A stretch of 64,000 bases of DNA from Haloarchaeobius salinus (GCF_024464185.1 NZ_JANHAU010000002.1:186001-250000); one strand, 5' to 3'; counted from the stretch's first letter, positions 1 through 9,229 are shown. Notes: generated from the letters alone by a model not told the origin. Program-made: numbers and translations.

Positions 1-763
1 CCGAGGACGCCCCGAGCGACATCGAAGCCACGTCGAAGCCCTGGTCGGCGGCCCACTCGATGCCGGCCGCGATGGCCGAGAGCGACCCCGAGCCACAGCC
101 GTCGAGCACCTTCCCGGCCCAGAGGTTCGCCTGTGTCGAGACGCCGATGACGCCCTCGGTGTTGTTCACCGCGTCGGCGATGCCGGCGCAGTGTGTCCCG
201 TGGTCGTTGTCGTCGTCCCAGGCGTTGGGACAGTCGTTGCTGTTCGTGTCACAGCCGAACGGGCCACCGCCACCGCCGGCCTCGCCACAGCAGTTGTCGG
301 TGAAGCACTTCCCGCCCTGGACGTTGTCGGCCAGGTCTGGATGGTCGCTGTCGATGCCCGTGTCGAGGATGGCGACGTCGACTCCGTCGCCGGTGTCACC
401 GTTGCTGTGTAGTGCGTCGGCGTCGACCCGGTCGACGCCCCACGGAAGCGTCTGAGCGAGCGCGTGGTACTCGCCGTCGTCCTCGACGTACCGGACGTGC
501 GGGTTGTTCCGGAGCCCCTCGATGGCTTCGGCGGGGAACCGTCCCGCGACGGCCTGCCCGATGTCGTCGAAGTCGAACTCGTGTCTGACCGACGACGCCT
601 GCTCTTTCGCCGTCTGGAGCCCGTGATCGTCCGACACGCCCACGATCACGTCCTGTGCACCCTCGCCGGCGACGACCTCGCCCGCCATCGTCGTCGCCGC
701 CAGTCCTGCACCTGCTCCTTTCAGCAATCGCCGTCGGGAAACTCCATTGGTGTCTCTGACCAT
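1..763 (-). CDS. Subtilisin-like serine protease (halolysin type), N-terminal part
   Basis: Secreted S8-family endopeptidase; about 254 N-terminal residues are present and the catalytic Ser lies beyond the window edge. A Tat signal with SRRRLLKGAG lies at residues 9-18, followed by an I9-like propeptide to about residue 105. The catalytic Asp is in ILDTGID (D134) and the catalytic His in DHGTHCAG (H188). Between them is a Gly/Cys-rich insert carrying five cysteines (C153, C158, C159, C171, C178). I chose the ATG at 763 because a TATA box lies 27 nt upstream, as expected for a leaderless transcript; an in-frame ATG at 778 is the alternative. Export by Tat before folding in high salt is established for halolysins and is inferred here. 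Confidence 0.93.
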   Translation of the reverse strand, partial: MVRDTNGVSRRRLLKGAGAGLAATTMAGEVVAGEGAQDVIVGVSDDHGLQTAKEQASSVRHEFDFDDIGQAVAGRFPAEAIEGLRNNPHVRYVEDDGEYHALAQTLPWGVDRVDADALHSNGDTGDGVDVAILDTGIDSDHPDLADNVQGGKCFTDNCCGEAGGGGGPFGCDTNSNDCPNAWDDDNDHGTHCAGIADAVNNTEGVIGVSTQANLWAGKVLDGCGSGSLSAIAAGIEWAADQGFDVASMSLGASS

Positions 764-789
764 GCGGACAGATGTCATGCATCATGGGT

Positions 790-797
790 TATATAAT
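790..797 (-). promoter_or_regulatory. TATA box for the subtilase
   Basis: ATTATATA on the minus strand ends 27 nt before the ATG at 763. This spacing fits a leaderless haloarchaeal promoter and supports 763 rather than 778 as the start. Confidence 0.6.
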
Positions 798-963
798 TAA
801 CTGTTCCTGGACACAATTTTAGATATCTTTGGTGATTCGTCCACGATGCCGGGGTGCTCGCAAGTGAACTCGGCTCAGCGTCCGAACGTCTCGGAACCGT
901 CGCCGCGGCTCGTCACCCCGTCTGACGTAAGAACTAAACGCTCGCCACCGTAGGTAGACACCC

Positions 964-1323
964 ATGGGCCTCATGAGCAAGATCCTCGGCGGGAACAACT
1001 CTCACAGCACCGAGGACTATCTCGAACTCGACCTCGACGACTTCGATACGGTCTCGGGCGACGCGGCGATGGAGGTACACATCGCCGAGGTCGCTGGACA
1101 GGCCGACGCTATCGACATCAAAGACGCCGTCTACGACGGCGACCTCGTCATCGCCGACATCACCCGCCTGCGAACGGAGGACAGGACGGTCGAGCACATC
1201 GTCGACGAGCTCAGACAGGTCGCCCAGGAGGTCGACGGCGACATCGTCCAGAAGGGCGACGACCAGCTCATCGTCACGCCGACCGGCGTGAAGATCAGCC
1301 GCGAGAAGCTCGGCCGCGACTGA
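964..1323 (+). CDS. sepF: Archaeal cell-division protein SepF
   Basis: SepF anchors the FtsZ ring to the membrane and is an essential divisome component in haloarchaea. The protein has 119 residues, the usual length. The N-terminal MGLMSKILGG is the hydrophobic membrane-targeting segment. An acidic linker (about residues 17-35) leads into the SepF fold (about 37-119), which includes DLVIADITRL and ends in KISREKLGRD. It is a single gene with its own short upstream region, convergent with the NifU-like gene. The identification rests on the whole-protein pattern and length. Confidence 0.9.
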   Translation: MGLMSKILGGNNSHSTEDYLELDLDDFDTVSGDAAMEVHIAEVAGQADAIDIKDAVYDGDLVIADITRLRTEDRTVEHIVDELRQVAQEVDGDIVQKGDDQLIVTPTGVKISREKLGRD

Positions 1324-1471
1324 GCGGAACCAGCGTTTATCTCCGAAGCCGCGCCCAGAGCCAGCGTCAGCCACGACTCGGCCGCGCGGTGGTCTGGGCG
1401 GGTGTGCGGTGCGCCCCCGCGCGGGAGCCGACGCACCGCCTGTCCGCCTGAACCGCCAGCGATGCCCTCGT

Positions 1472-1843
1472 TCAGAGGTGGTCCTTCCCGGGGTTCGAGG
1501 AGCCCCAGTCGCCGCGGCCGCCCTCGGTCCGGTCGACCCCCATGATGGACTCCGCCTGCTCGACGCCGAGTGACTCGCCGCTCTCGGGCACCCGAACGGT
1601 CACGTCCTCGATCTCGGGCCACTTCAGCAGCTCCGCCTCGATGTTGCCCGTGGTGATGTCGGCGACGCCACAGCCCGAACAGCCGCCGCCGAGTTCGACG
1701 ACGACCTCGCCGGTCTCCGGGTCTGCCCGCCGGACGGAACTGGTCCCGCCGTGCATCTGGATGATCGGCATCTCGCGCGCCAGCCACTGCTCTACCCGTT
1801 CGGCGAGCGCGTCGTCCGTCTCGGCGGCGTCGGTACTCATCAC
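1472..1843 (-). CDS. NifU C-terminal-domain Fe-S scaffold protein
   Basis: Small NifU-like protein that probably carries or transfers an iron-sulfur cluster. The conserved GGCSGCGVAD segment holds the CxxC cluster ligands and sits in an alpha-beta domain (about residues 15-90) with VELGGGCSGC and the following IEAELLKWPEIEDVTVRV. The C-terminal tail (about residues 95-123) is not part of the core domain and is probably disordered. The second ATG (1840, MSTDAAET) is as likely a start as the first. No Fe-S operon partners lie next to it, so its client proteins cannot be inferred from context. Confidence 0.87.
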   Translation of the reverse strand: MMSTDAAETDDALAERVEQWLAREMPIIQMHGGTSSVRRADPETGEVVVELGGGCSGCGVADITTGNIEAELLKWPEIEDVTVRVPESGESLGVEQAESIMGVDRTEGGRGDWGSSNPGKDHL

Positions 1844-1945
1844 TCGGGAGTAGGCACTCCGACGGTGAGAAAGCTTTGGGTCCGTGTCGCACGGTTCGAC
1901 AGGAACGACCGTGAGGAACCGCGCTGCTGCTCGCTCGGAACGTCC

Positions 1946-3475
1946 CTACTCGTCGTCCCGGTCGCGGAGGAACCGAGCCGCGCCGAGGCCGAGGCCGGCG
2001 AGGGCGGTGAGCGCACCGAAGCCGGGCGAGCCGCCGTCGCCAGCGCTCTCGGTCGCCGTCGGGGTGTCGGTCGGCTCCGACGTTGGTGTGGGTGTCGACG
2101 TCGCCGTCGGAGTCGGCTCCGGTGTGGCCGTCGGCGTCGCCGTGCCGTCGTCGCTCCCGCCGAACGCGCTCGGCAGGTCGACGTAGTGCTCGTTCTCCGC
2201 GCGGACCAGCGGGTCCGCGTCGACGAGACTCGACGGGGCTGCGGACTGCTGCCCGGCCTCGTCCGGGAACAGCACCAGTGCGTCGTTCTCCGCGCCGGGG
2301 ACGCTGCTGTAGCTCGTCGCGGCGTAGAAGTCGAGGTCGGGGGTCGTCACCGCCGTCCAGAAGGCGTACGACGGGTCACGCCACCACGAGAGCTGTTCCG
2401 GGTTCGAGGGGTCGGCGACGTCGAACACCTTCACGCCGCCCTGGTACCAGGAGGTGTAGAGGCGGTCGCCGACGAACTGGAAGTTGTGCGAGGTGGTCCA
2501 CGTCCCCTGGCGAGTGGTATCGCCGTCCGCGGGCATCGGCGGCTCGATCGTCGACAGGTGCGTCGGGCTGGTCGGGTCGGAGATGTCGTACAGGGAGATG
2601 CCGGCCGGTCCACCCTGGCCGTCACCGGTCTGCGTGTCCCACGTCTCGCGCCCGACGCCGAGGACGCTCGCGTCGTCGTCGACCGCGACGTAGTGCGCGT
2701 TCCCCCGTGGTTCCGTGTAGTCGGTGCTGGCACGGGCGTCGCTCCACTCGCGCAGGTCCTCGAACGCGTAGTCGCCGATGCGGACCACGAACTCGGGTTC
2801 CGTCGGGTCGGAGACGTCGACCAGGAAGGTGCCGGCGTCCCAGTACGCACAGTAGGCGATCCCGTCCTGCACGTAGATGTCGTGGAGGACCTTCCCGAGC
2901 ACGTCGCCCCAGCCTGCGTCGAGGTCCTGGCTCGGTGACCAGCGACCGAGCTGCTCGAACTCCCCGCCGGAGACGTCGATCATGTTGAGGTACGTCGAGC
3001 GACCCGCGTTGCCGGTCAGGTACACCACGTCGTCGAGGATGAACGAGTTGTGGTTGCCGTGGGGCGTGTCGTAGAAGTCGCCGATCCGGGTCGGGTTTGC
3101 GGGGTCGGAGACGTCGTAGAGGAAAAAGCCCAGCGGGCCGCCGCCCTGTGCAGCGGTCGGGACGAGGAGCGTGTCCCCGTCGACCTTGATGTCGAGGATC
3201 TGTCGGGCGGAACTCCCACCGCCCGTCTCGATGGCGCGTTCCTCGGCCAACACGGTCGGGTTTGCGGGGTCGGAGACGTCGACGGTCGCGAAGCCGGTGC
3301 TCGCGGCGACGTACGCCGTCGCCCCGTCGGCGGCGAGGACGACCTCGGCAGCGCCGTCGATCCGGAGTTCGCTGGTCGGGTCGTACGCTGTCGTCCCGCT
3401 GGCGGCGGCGGGCCGGCCGAGTGTGGCGAGTGTGAACGCGCCAGCACCGGCGCGAAGGAGGGTTCTCCGTTGCAT
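1946..3475 (-). CDS. LVIVD-repeat surface protein, Tat-exported, PGF-CTERM-like anchor (copy 1)
   Basis: Predicted cell-surface beta-propeller of 509 residues. The N terminus MQRRTLLRAGAG has a twin-arginine pair. The body contains repeated units of the type VDVSDPANPT, YDVSDPANPT, VDVSDPTEPE and YDISDPTSPT, the LVIVD/choice-of-anchor repeat. A Thr-Pro stalk (about residues 440-475) precedes SPGFGALTALAGLGLGAARF and basic residues. This tripartite tail resembles PGF-CTERM, which archaeosortase processes and links to lipid in haloarchaea. Ligand or enzymatic activity is unknown. It lies tandem to a paralogue upstream at 3592-5151, and the two share nearly identical 3' ends. Confidence 0.83.
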   Translation of the reverse strand: MQRRTLLRAGAGAFTLATLGRPAAASGTTAYDPTSELRIDGAAEVVLAADGATAYVAASTGFATVDVSDPANPTVLAEERAIETGGGSSARQILDIKVDGDTLLVPTAAQGGGPLGFFLYDVSDPANPTRIGDFYDTPHGNHNSFILDDVVYLTGNAGRSTYLNMIDVSGGEFEQLGRWSPSQDLDAGWGDVLGKVLHDIYVQDGIAYCAYWDAGTFLVDVSDPTEPEFVVRIGDYAFEDLREWSDARASTDYTEPRGNAHYVAVDDDASVLGVGRETWDTQTGDGQGGPAGISLYDISDPTSPTHLSTIEPPMPADGDTTRQGTWTTSHNFQFVGDRLYTSWYQGGVKVFDVADPSNPEQLSWWRDPSYAFWTAVTTPDLDFYAATSYSSVPGAENDALVLFPDEAGQQSAAPSSLVDADPLVRAENEHYVDLPSAFGGSDDGTATPTATPEPTPTATSTPTPTSEPTDTPTATESAGDGGSPGFGALTALAGLGLGAARFLRDRDDE

Positions 3476-3591
3476 ACGTTGCTCGAGGGGGAGAATCGAA
3501 AAAAGACTGCCGGAATGTTACCCCGGCTACCTATCTGCACTGACACGACCTGCCGCGCTCGCCGACCTGGAGGGTCCCGGTCCGGCTCTCC

Positions 3592-5151
3592 CTACTCCCC
3601 GTCGTCAGCTCGGAGGAACCGAGCCGCGCCGAGACCGAGGCCGGCGAGGGCGGTGAGCGCGCCGAAGCCGGGCGAGCCGCCGTCGTCGCCGCTCTCGGTC
3701 GGCGTCGCGGTGGTGCCGTCCACCGTGCTCGTGCCGGTCTCCGTCGGCGTCGCGGTGGGCGTCTCCGTCGCCGTCGGTGTCTCGGTCGGCGTCGCGGTGG
3801 GGGTCTGGGTCGGCGTCTGCGTGTTCGGGCTCTCGCTCTCGACGTAGTCCGGCCAGTCGACGCTCGTGATCAGGCTGGTCTCCTCCGGCGGGGTGAACAC
3901 GCCCGGGGGCTCGGCCATCTCCCCATCGGTATCGGGGAAGACGTAGAGCCCGCCGGTGTTGCTCTGACCGGGACCCATGTTGCCGGCGACGAAGACGCCG
4001 ACGGCGTCCGGACCGTTGTACCGGGCGTACTTCGCGCCCCAGAACTGCGTGGTGTCGGGGTCGCGCCACCAGGCGATGCGCTCCGGATTGGCGGGGTCCG
4101 AGACGTCGTGGATCATCACGCCCCCGTAGTACCAGGAGGTGTAGAGGCGGTCTCGGTTGAGTGAGAAGTTGTGCGAGGTGGTGAACTGGCCCTGGAAGCC
4201 CTCGTTCTCCGCGCCGGGCGCGCGGATGGTGGTGAGCTTCTCGGGGCTGGTCTTGTCGGAGATGTCCCAGATGTCGATGCCGCTCGCGCCACGGCGGTCG
4301 TCGTCGGGGTTGGTGTCCCACGACTCCGCGCCGACGTACAGCGTCTCCGCGTTCTCGTCGACGGTGACGTAGTGGTCGTTGCCGGGCGGCTGGTAGAAGA
4401 TGTCGACGAGGTCCTGCTGCTGGACCTGTGCGAGCTTCTGCGGGTCCGCGCCGCCGAGTCGACTGACCATCGACGGGTTCGCCCTGTCGGAGATGTCGAC
4501 GATGACGGTGCCGGCGTCCCAGTTCGCGAGGTAGGCGTAGTCGCCCTGCACCCACAGGTCGTGGACGTTCCGGAAGTTGGGGTTGACCTCGCTCCAGATG
4601 TCGGCGGTCTGGTGGATTCCCCACTCCGAGACCGCACTGAACTCGTCGCCCGACGTGTCCATGATGCGGAACCGGTCGCCCTTGGTCAGGTAGGCGTAGC
4701 CGTCCTCGAAGAAGCTGTTGTGGATGGAGTGGTCGACCGTCTGGACAGCCAGCTGCTCTGGGTTCGCGGGGTCGGAGATGTCGTAGAGCAGTGCCGCCTT
4801 GATGACCTCGCCGGCCTGGTTGGGGCCGACCACGAGCAGGCGGTCGCCGTCGACCTTCACGTCCGCGACGGCCTGCATCGGGCCGGCGTCGCGGTCGGCG
4901 AGCAGGTCGCGGTCTTCGAAGGCGATGCTGGGGTTCGCCTCGTCCGAGATGTCGACCGAGACGAAGCCGTCGCTGGCCGCGACGAACGCGAAGTTCCCGT
5001 CCTCGGTCGGGGCGACCTCCATGGTACCCTCGATGTCGACGCTACCGAGTGGCTCGTAGGCTTCCTGTGCTCGTGTTGCGGAGGCTGTCCCTCCAACTGC
5101 ACCCAGTGCGAGCGCGCCTGCACCCGCACGGAGCACATCTCTTCGTTCCAT
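3592..5151 (-). CDS. LVIVD-repeat surface protein, Tat-exported, PGF-CTERM-like anchor (copy 2)
   Basis: Paralogue of the downstream gene, 519 residues, with the same order of parts. It has an RR signal (MERRDVLRAGAG), repeated VDISDEANPS, YDISDPANPE, VDISDRANPS, WDISDKTSPE and HDVSDPANPE units, a long TPTxTPT stalk (about residues 455-490), and SPGFGALTALAGLGLGAARF with a short charged end. It is probably exported folded by Tat and then anchored after archaeosortase cleavage. The 116 bp between the copies shows no gene, and the pair probably arose by tandem duplication. Biological role unknown; the propeller could bind a protein or glycan. Confidence 0.83.
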   Translation of the reverse strand: MERRDVLRAGAGALALGAVGGTASATRAQEAYEPLGSVDIEGTMEVAPTEDGNFAFVAASDGFVSVDISDEANPSIAFEDRDLLADRDAGPMQAVADVKVDGDRLLVVGPNQAGEVIKAALLYDISDPANPEQLAVQTVDHSIHNSFFEDGYAYLTKGDRFRIMDTSGDEFSAVSEWGIHQTADIWSEVNPNFRNVHDLWVQGDYAYLANWDAGTVIVDISDRANPSMVSRLGGADPQKLAQVQQQDLVDIFYQPPGNDHYVTVDENAETLYVGAESWDTNPDDDRRGASGIDIWDISDKTSPEKLTTIRAPGAENEGFQGQFTTSHNFSLNRDRLYTSWYYGGVMIHDVSDPANPERIAWWRDPDTTQFWGAKYARYNGPDAVGVFVAGNMGPGQSNTGGLYVFPDTDGEMAEPPGVFTPPEETSLITSVDWPDYVESESPNTQTPTQTPTATPTETPTATETPTATPTETGTSTVDGTTATPTESGDDGGSPGFGALTALAGLGLGAARFLRADDGE

Positions 5152-5174
5152 ACTGCGATGGAACGGGCGTCTCC

Positions 5175-5183
5175 AACTAAAGC
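5175..5183 (-). promoter_or_regulatory. TATA-like box for the upstream LVIVD gene
   Basis: GCTTTAGTT on the minus strand lies about 24 nt ahead of the ATG at 5151, compatible with a leaderless transcript of the tandem LVIVD genes. Confidence 0.45.
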
Positions 5184-5274
5184 TTCAGGTAGCTCAAAGA
5201 TGTCTTTTTGTTACTGGTTCGCGCGTCGAAACGGCAGACGGGTGTCGGACCGACCGGGGAGATCCCGGCTCGGG

Positions 5275-6252
5275 TCAGCGACGTGTCCGGGTCCTGTCAC
5301 CGGTGCCGCCGGTGAGGGCGCTCGCGAGCGCGCCCTTTACCACCACGTCGTCGCCGAGCGTGGTGAGCTGGATGTCGGGGATGTTCGTCATCACCATCTC
5401 GTCGATGCGCTCCCGGATCGGGTCGAGCACGAGTTCGGCGTTGTTGAGCGCGACCGCGCCGCCGATGTAGATGACGATGGGGGCGAACGAGTGGACGACG
5501 TTGCTCACGCCGATGGTGTTCCAGTGGGCGAGCTGGTCGACGACGTGGTCGGCGAACTCGTCCTCGCCGACGGCGTCGAACACGTCCTTCGCGGTGAACT
5601 CGGGGTTCGCGAGCGGGAGGCTGGTCTCGACCTCGGGGTCGTCCTCGGCGAGCAGGCGGGCGTAGTTCGGGATGTTGTTGCCCGAGCAGTACGCCTCCCA
5701 GTGCCCGTCCTTCCCGCAGCCGCAGGTGAGCCGGCCCTGCGGGTCGACGACGTAGTGACCGACCTCGCCGGCGTTGCCGTCCCAGCCCGCGATGACGTTG
5801 CCATCGACGCAGACGCCGGCCCCGATGCCCGAGGAGATGGTGATGTACGCCATGTCGTCGGGGTTGCGGTCGGCGTGGTAGCGCTCGCCGATGACGCCGG
5901 CGGCGGTGTCGTTGTGCAGGTACACCCGGTCGCTGTCGATGAGCTGCCCGATGGGGCCGGTGAGCGGGATGCGCTCGACGGTGTCGGGGAGGTTCGCCGG
6001 GTCCTCGACGGCACCTTCGGCGAGGTCGAGGGGGCCGATGGAGCCGATGCCGCAGGCACGGACGGCGGTCGGGTCGACCCCGGCGTCCGCACAGGCGTTC
6101 TTGAGCGTGTCGAGCACCGCCTCGGTCACCGAGATGCCGGTCGGACCCTGTGGCGTGCTCGTTCGGTGCGACCCCAGGATGCGGGCGTCGCCGTCGCCGA
6201 CGACCGCCCGGACGTTCGTCGCACCGAGGTCGACGCCCGCGTAGGTGGCCAT
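5275..6252 (-). CDS. glk: ROK-family glucokinase
   Basis: Cytoplasmic ATP-dependent sugar kinase of 325 residues, most likely phosphorylating glucose to glucose 6-phosphate. It opens with the ATP-binding DLGATNVRAVVGD loop (residues 8-20), has the catalytic-region HNDTAAGVIGE and SSGIGAGVCVDG, then the ROK zinc signature GNAGEVGHYVV followed by CGCGKDGHWEAYCSG, and an IYIGGAVALN nucleotide motif near the C terminus. Length and motifs match haloarchaeal glucokinases. Other ROK substrates (fructose, N-acetylated sugars) cannot be excluded from sequence alone. It is transcribed alone, away from the histidine-kinase gene. Confidence 0.85.
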   Translation of the reverse strand: MATYAGVDLGATNVRAVVGDGDARILGSHRTSTPQGPTGISVTEAVLDTLKNACADAGVDPTAVRACGIGSIGPLDLAEGAVEDPANLPDTVERIPLTGPIGQLIDSDRVYLHNDTAAGVIGERYHADRNPDDMAYITISSGIGAGVCVDGNVIAGWDGNAGEVGHYVVDPQGRLTCGCGKDGHWEAYCSGNNIPNYARLLAEDDPEVETSLPLANPEFTAKDVFDAVGEDEFADHVVDQLAHWNTIGVSNVVHSFAPIVIYIGGAVALNNAELVLDPIRERIDEMVMTNIPDIQLTTLGDDVVVKGALASALTGGTGDRTRTRR

Positions 6253-6389
6253 GCTACGAGTGACACGGGCGGGCTGGCACTTAAGCGGTTAGATTTACTC
6301 GCGTTCGAGTACCGCTGACCCCCCGTCGATGGAGAAGGGGAGACAGTTTCATGTAGCCACCTGCCCATCGTCCGAGTGACTTCCCCCGC

Positions 6390-8585
6390 ATGAGCTCGCG
6401 TCCGGTGGTCCTGTCAGTCCGTGGTTCCCACGAGGAGCCGCTCCTGTCGAACCACCCGGACGTCGCCGTCACCGTCGCCGAGGACCACGCCGACGCGGCC
6501 GATCACCTCGCGACCACCCCCGTGGACTGTGTCGTCTGCCCGAACGAGCGCGACGGGCTGTCCGGGCTCGAACTCCTCGACCGCCTGCGCGGCGCGTATC
6601 CGCACGTCCCGGGCATCCTCGTCACCGACGAGCCCAGCGACGAGGTCGCTGCTGCAGTCGCCGACGGTACCGCGTCGGAGTACCTCCCACTCGCCATCTG
6701 GGACGACCCGGCGAGTCGGCTCGCCGAGCGGGTCGCGCTGCTCTCGCGGGCGCAGGATCCCACCCGGCCCGACGAGCGCACGCTCAGCGGCCTGCTGGCG
6801 ACCGCCCGGCAGCTGCTCACCATCCACTCGCCGGACGAGATCGCCGACGTGGTCGTCGACACAGCCGTCGACACCCTCGACTTCGAGTGGACGACGGTCT
6901 GGCTCGTCGACGACCACGAGGAGCGGCTCACGCCCGCGGCGGGCGGTGACGACCCCGCGTACGACGCTGGCGAGCCGCCCGTCGGGCGCGTGTTCGAGAC
7001 GGGCCAGCCGACCGTGCAGCGCCGGGACGAGGACGCCGCGCTCTACTTCCCGCTCGGCGAGCACGGCGTCCTCGCCGTCGGCACCGACAGCGTCACCGAC
7101 ATCGAGGAGTCGGACGTCCAGCTCGCGGAGATACTCACGGCGAACGCCTCGGCCGCGTTCGAACGCGCCGCCCGCGAGGAGACCCTGGAGCTGTACCGGA
7201 CCGTGGTCGACAACGTCCGCGAGATGGTGTACGTCCTCGACGAGAGCGGACGCATCGTCCTCGTCAGTCGACAGATCGTCGAGGCGACCGGCTACGACCG
7301 CGACGAGCTGGTCGGCGAGCACGTCTCGAAGTTCGTCGACGAGGAGGGGTTCCACCGCGGCGGCGAACTCGTCGCCGAACTGTTCGCGGCCGAGGACGAC
7401 GGGAGCCGGACCTACCGGACGACGGGTATCCAGGCCGACGGCACGAACGTCCCCATCGAGATCGAGCTCTCGCTGCTGCCGAGCGACGACGGCGAGTTCC
7501 GGGGCACCATCGGTGCGGTCCGGGACATCTCCGACCTCGTCGAGACGGAGGAGCGCCTCGCCCACGAGCGGGACCGCTTCCGGTCGCTGTTCGAGCACCT
7601 GCCCGACCCCGTCGTGGACACGCGGTTCGAGGGCGACGAGCCAGTGGTCGACACCGTGAACCCGGCGTTCGAGCGCGTCTTCGGCCACGAGACCGGCGAG
7701 GTCGTCGGCAAGTCGGTCAACGACGTGCTCGTCCCGGCCGAGGACGAGGATAGCGGGCGTGAACTCGACCGGCGGACGCTCGCCGAGGACGACGACCCCG
7801 TCTCGGCCGAGGTTCGCCGCGAGACGGCCGACGGCGACCGCTACTTCCTGTTCCGGGGGATCCCGTACCGCACCGACGACCGGGGCACCCACGCCTTCGG
7901 CATCTACACGGACATCTCCGACCAGCGCGACCGGGAGCGCCACCTGCAGGTGCTCCACCGCGTGCTCCGGCACAACCTGCGCACCGACATGGGCGTCGTC
8001 ATCGGCTACCTCGACCAGCTCGACGACCGACTCGACGACGGGGACGACCACGCGCTCATCGAACGGGTCACGGGCCGGGCCGAGGACGTGGCGCGCCTCG
8101 CGGACAAGGTCCACCAGCTCGAGCAGGTCATCCAGCAGGACACCGACCTGACGCCCGGACCGACGGACGTGGTCGAGCGGCTCGAACCGCTCGTCGACGG
8201 GCTCCGCGACCGCTACCCGCGGGCGACCATCGACGTCGACGCACCCGGGACCGCGATGGCCCACGCCGACGAGCGCCTCGACCTCGCCGTCGAGAACCTC
8301 GTCGAGAACGGCATCCAGCACACCCACGCGCCGGCTCCAGCGGTCGGGGTCCGGGTCGAGACCGACGCCGACGGCGTCCACGTCCACGTCACGGACGACG
8401 GGCCGGGTATCCCGGCCCACGAGCGGGCGTTCCTCACGGGTGACCGCGACGTCTCGCAGGTCGAACACGGCGACGGGCTCGGCCTGTGGGTCGTCAACTG
8501 GGTGGTGCGGTCGCTGGGCGGCGAAGTCAGCTTCGGCGACCCGGAGGTCGGCACCGAGGTCGTCGTCCACCTGCGACCGGCGTGA
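6390..8585 (+). CDS. Multi-sensor histidine kinase (receiver-like, GAF, two PAS, HATPase)
   Basis: Soluble sensor kinase of 731 residues. Residues 1-120 look like a degenerate receiver domain (DCVVCPNERDGLSGLELLDRL). A GAF-like domain follows (about 130-260, ending in ASAAFERAAREE), then a PAS domain (about 265-385, with VLDESGRIVLVS) and a second PAS (about 390-510). A phospho-acceptor helix with LHRVLRHNLRTDM comes next, and then the HATPase domain with ENLVENGIQHT and DDGPGIP plus GLGLWVV. There is no transmembrane segment. No response regulator is adjacent, as usual for haloarchaeal orphan kinases. The signal sensed is unknown. Confidence 0.9.
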   Translation: MSSRPVVLSVRGSHEEPLLSNHPDVAVTVAEDHADAADHLATTPVDCVVCPNERDGLSGLELLDRLRGAYPHVPGILVTDEPSDEVAAAVADGTASEYLPLAIWDDPASRLAERVALLSRAQDPTRPDERTLSGLLATARQLLTIHSPDEIADVVVDTAVDTLDFEWTTVWLVDDHEERLTPAAGGDDPAYDAGEPPVGRVFETGQPTVQRRDEDAALYFPLGEHGVLAVGTDSVTDIEESDVQLAEILTANASAAFERAAREETLELYRTVVDNVREMVYVLDESGRIVLVSRQIVEATGYDRDELVGEHVSKFVDEEGFHRGGELVAELFAAEDDGSRTYRTTGIQADGTNVPIEIELSLLPSDDGEFRGTIGAVRDISDLVETEERLAHERDRFRSLFEHLPDPVVDTRFEGDEPVVDTVNPAFERVFGHETGEVVGKSVNDVLVPAEDEDSGRELDRRTLAEDDDPVSAEVRRETADGDRYFLFRGIPYRTDDRGTHAFGIYTDISDQRDRERHLQVLHRVLRHNLRTDMGVVIGYLDQLDDRLDDGDDHALIERVTGRAEDVARLADKVHQLEQVIQQDTDLTPGPTDVVERLEPLVDGLRDRYPRATIDVDAPGTAMAHADERLDLAVENLVENGIQHTHAPAPAVGVRVETDADGVHVHVTDDGPGIPAHERAFLTGDRDVSQVEHGDGLGLWVVNWVVRSLGGEVSFGDPEVGTEVVVHLRPA

Positions 8586-8624
8586 CGCCGGTGTCGGCGG
8601 CGGGCCGGCTCCCCGCGACGGCGC

Positions 8625-9206
8625 TCAGTTGCCCTGGATGGCGTCGATGACCATTGCGGCCGCGACGATGGGTTCTTTCGGTACGGCGCTCGCGTCGTCG
8701 ATGACGATGTCGTACTTGTCCTTGAACGAGAACTGGCCGTCGATCCTGCCGACGTGGTTCCCGTTCGCGTCGGTTATCTCGTACTTGTGCGGGATGAGCT
8801 CGCCGAACGGGATGAAGTTCCGGGCGAGCGTGACCATCGCGCCGCGCGAGTCGATGCGGGCGAGGACCTCCTCGGTGCGGGCGTCCCGGATGCGCCACGT
8901 GTCCTGCAGCAGGGAGAAGTCGTTGTCGAGGACGACGATGTCCTCGCCGGTCCGGGCGTCGGACAGCATGTAGTTGCCCGCCACGTCGATGATGCTCCCG
9001 GCCTTGACCGTGAACACGTCCTCGCCGTTCCCGTCGACGAACGGGAACTCCTCTTTCATCTTGAACATCTTCTGTTTCCCCCGCAGGACGACGTTGCCCG
9101 CGGCGTCCTCCGCCCTGTACTTGTTCCGGATGAGGCTCTGGACCACGGTGTAGCGGTCGTCCGTGAGCTCGATGCCGGAGATGTCGTACTGCGCTGGCGT
9201 GCTCAT
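8625..9206 (-). CDS. LURP-one-related (LOR/scramblase-fold) protein
   Basis: Protein of 193 residues that resembles the LURP-one-related family, a 12-stranded tubby-like barrel related to phospholipid scramblase. Visible family features are repeated beta pairs such as YRAEDAAGNVVLRGKQK, KAGSIIDVAGNYMLSD and DTWRIRDARTEEVLARI, and a hydrophobic C-terminal helix (EPIVAAAMVIDAIQ). The start at 9206 (MSTPAQYDISG) is supported by a TATA box 24 nt upstream; the frame stays open much further upstream but without coding character. Function in archaea is unknown. It is divergent from uvrA. Confidence 0.8.
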   Translation of the reverse strand: MSTPAQYDISGIELTDDRYTVVQSLIRNKYRAEDAAGNVVLRGKQKMFKMKEEFPFVDGNGEDVFTVKAGSIIDVAGNYMLSDARTGEDIVVLDNDFSLLQDTWRIRDARTEEVLARIDSRGAMVTLARNFIPFGELIPHKYEITDANGNHVGRIDGQFSFKDKYDIVIDDASAVPKEPIVAAAMVIDAIQGN

Positions 9207-9229
9207 TACTCTCACTGTGCCCGGTCCCG

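Noticed and set aside
396-785. 129-codon frame overlapping the subtilase
   Set aside because: Different frame from the subtilase with its Tat signal and catalytic motifs; basic low-complexity product.
4171-6318. 715-codon frame antisense to the LVIVD and glucokinase genes
   Set aside because: Composition is Val/Asp/Arg-rich with no motif; the minus-strand genes have clear families.
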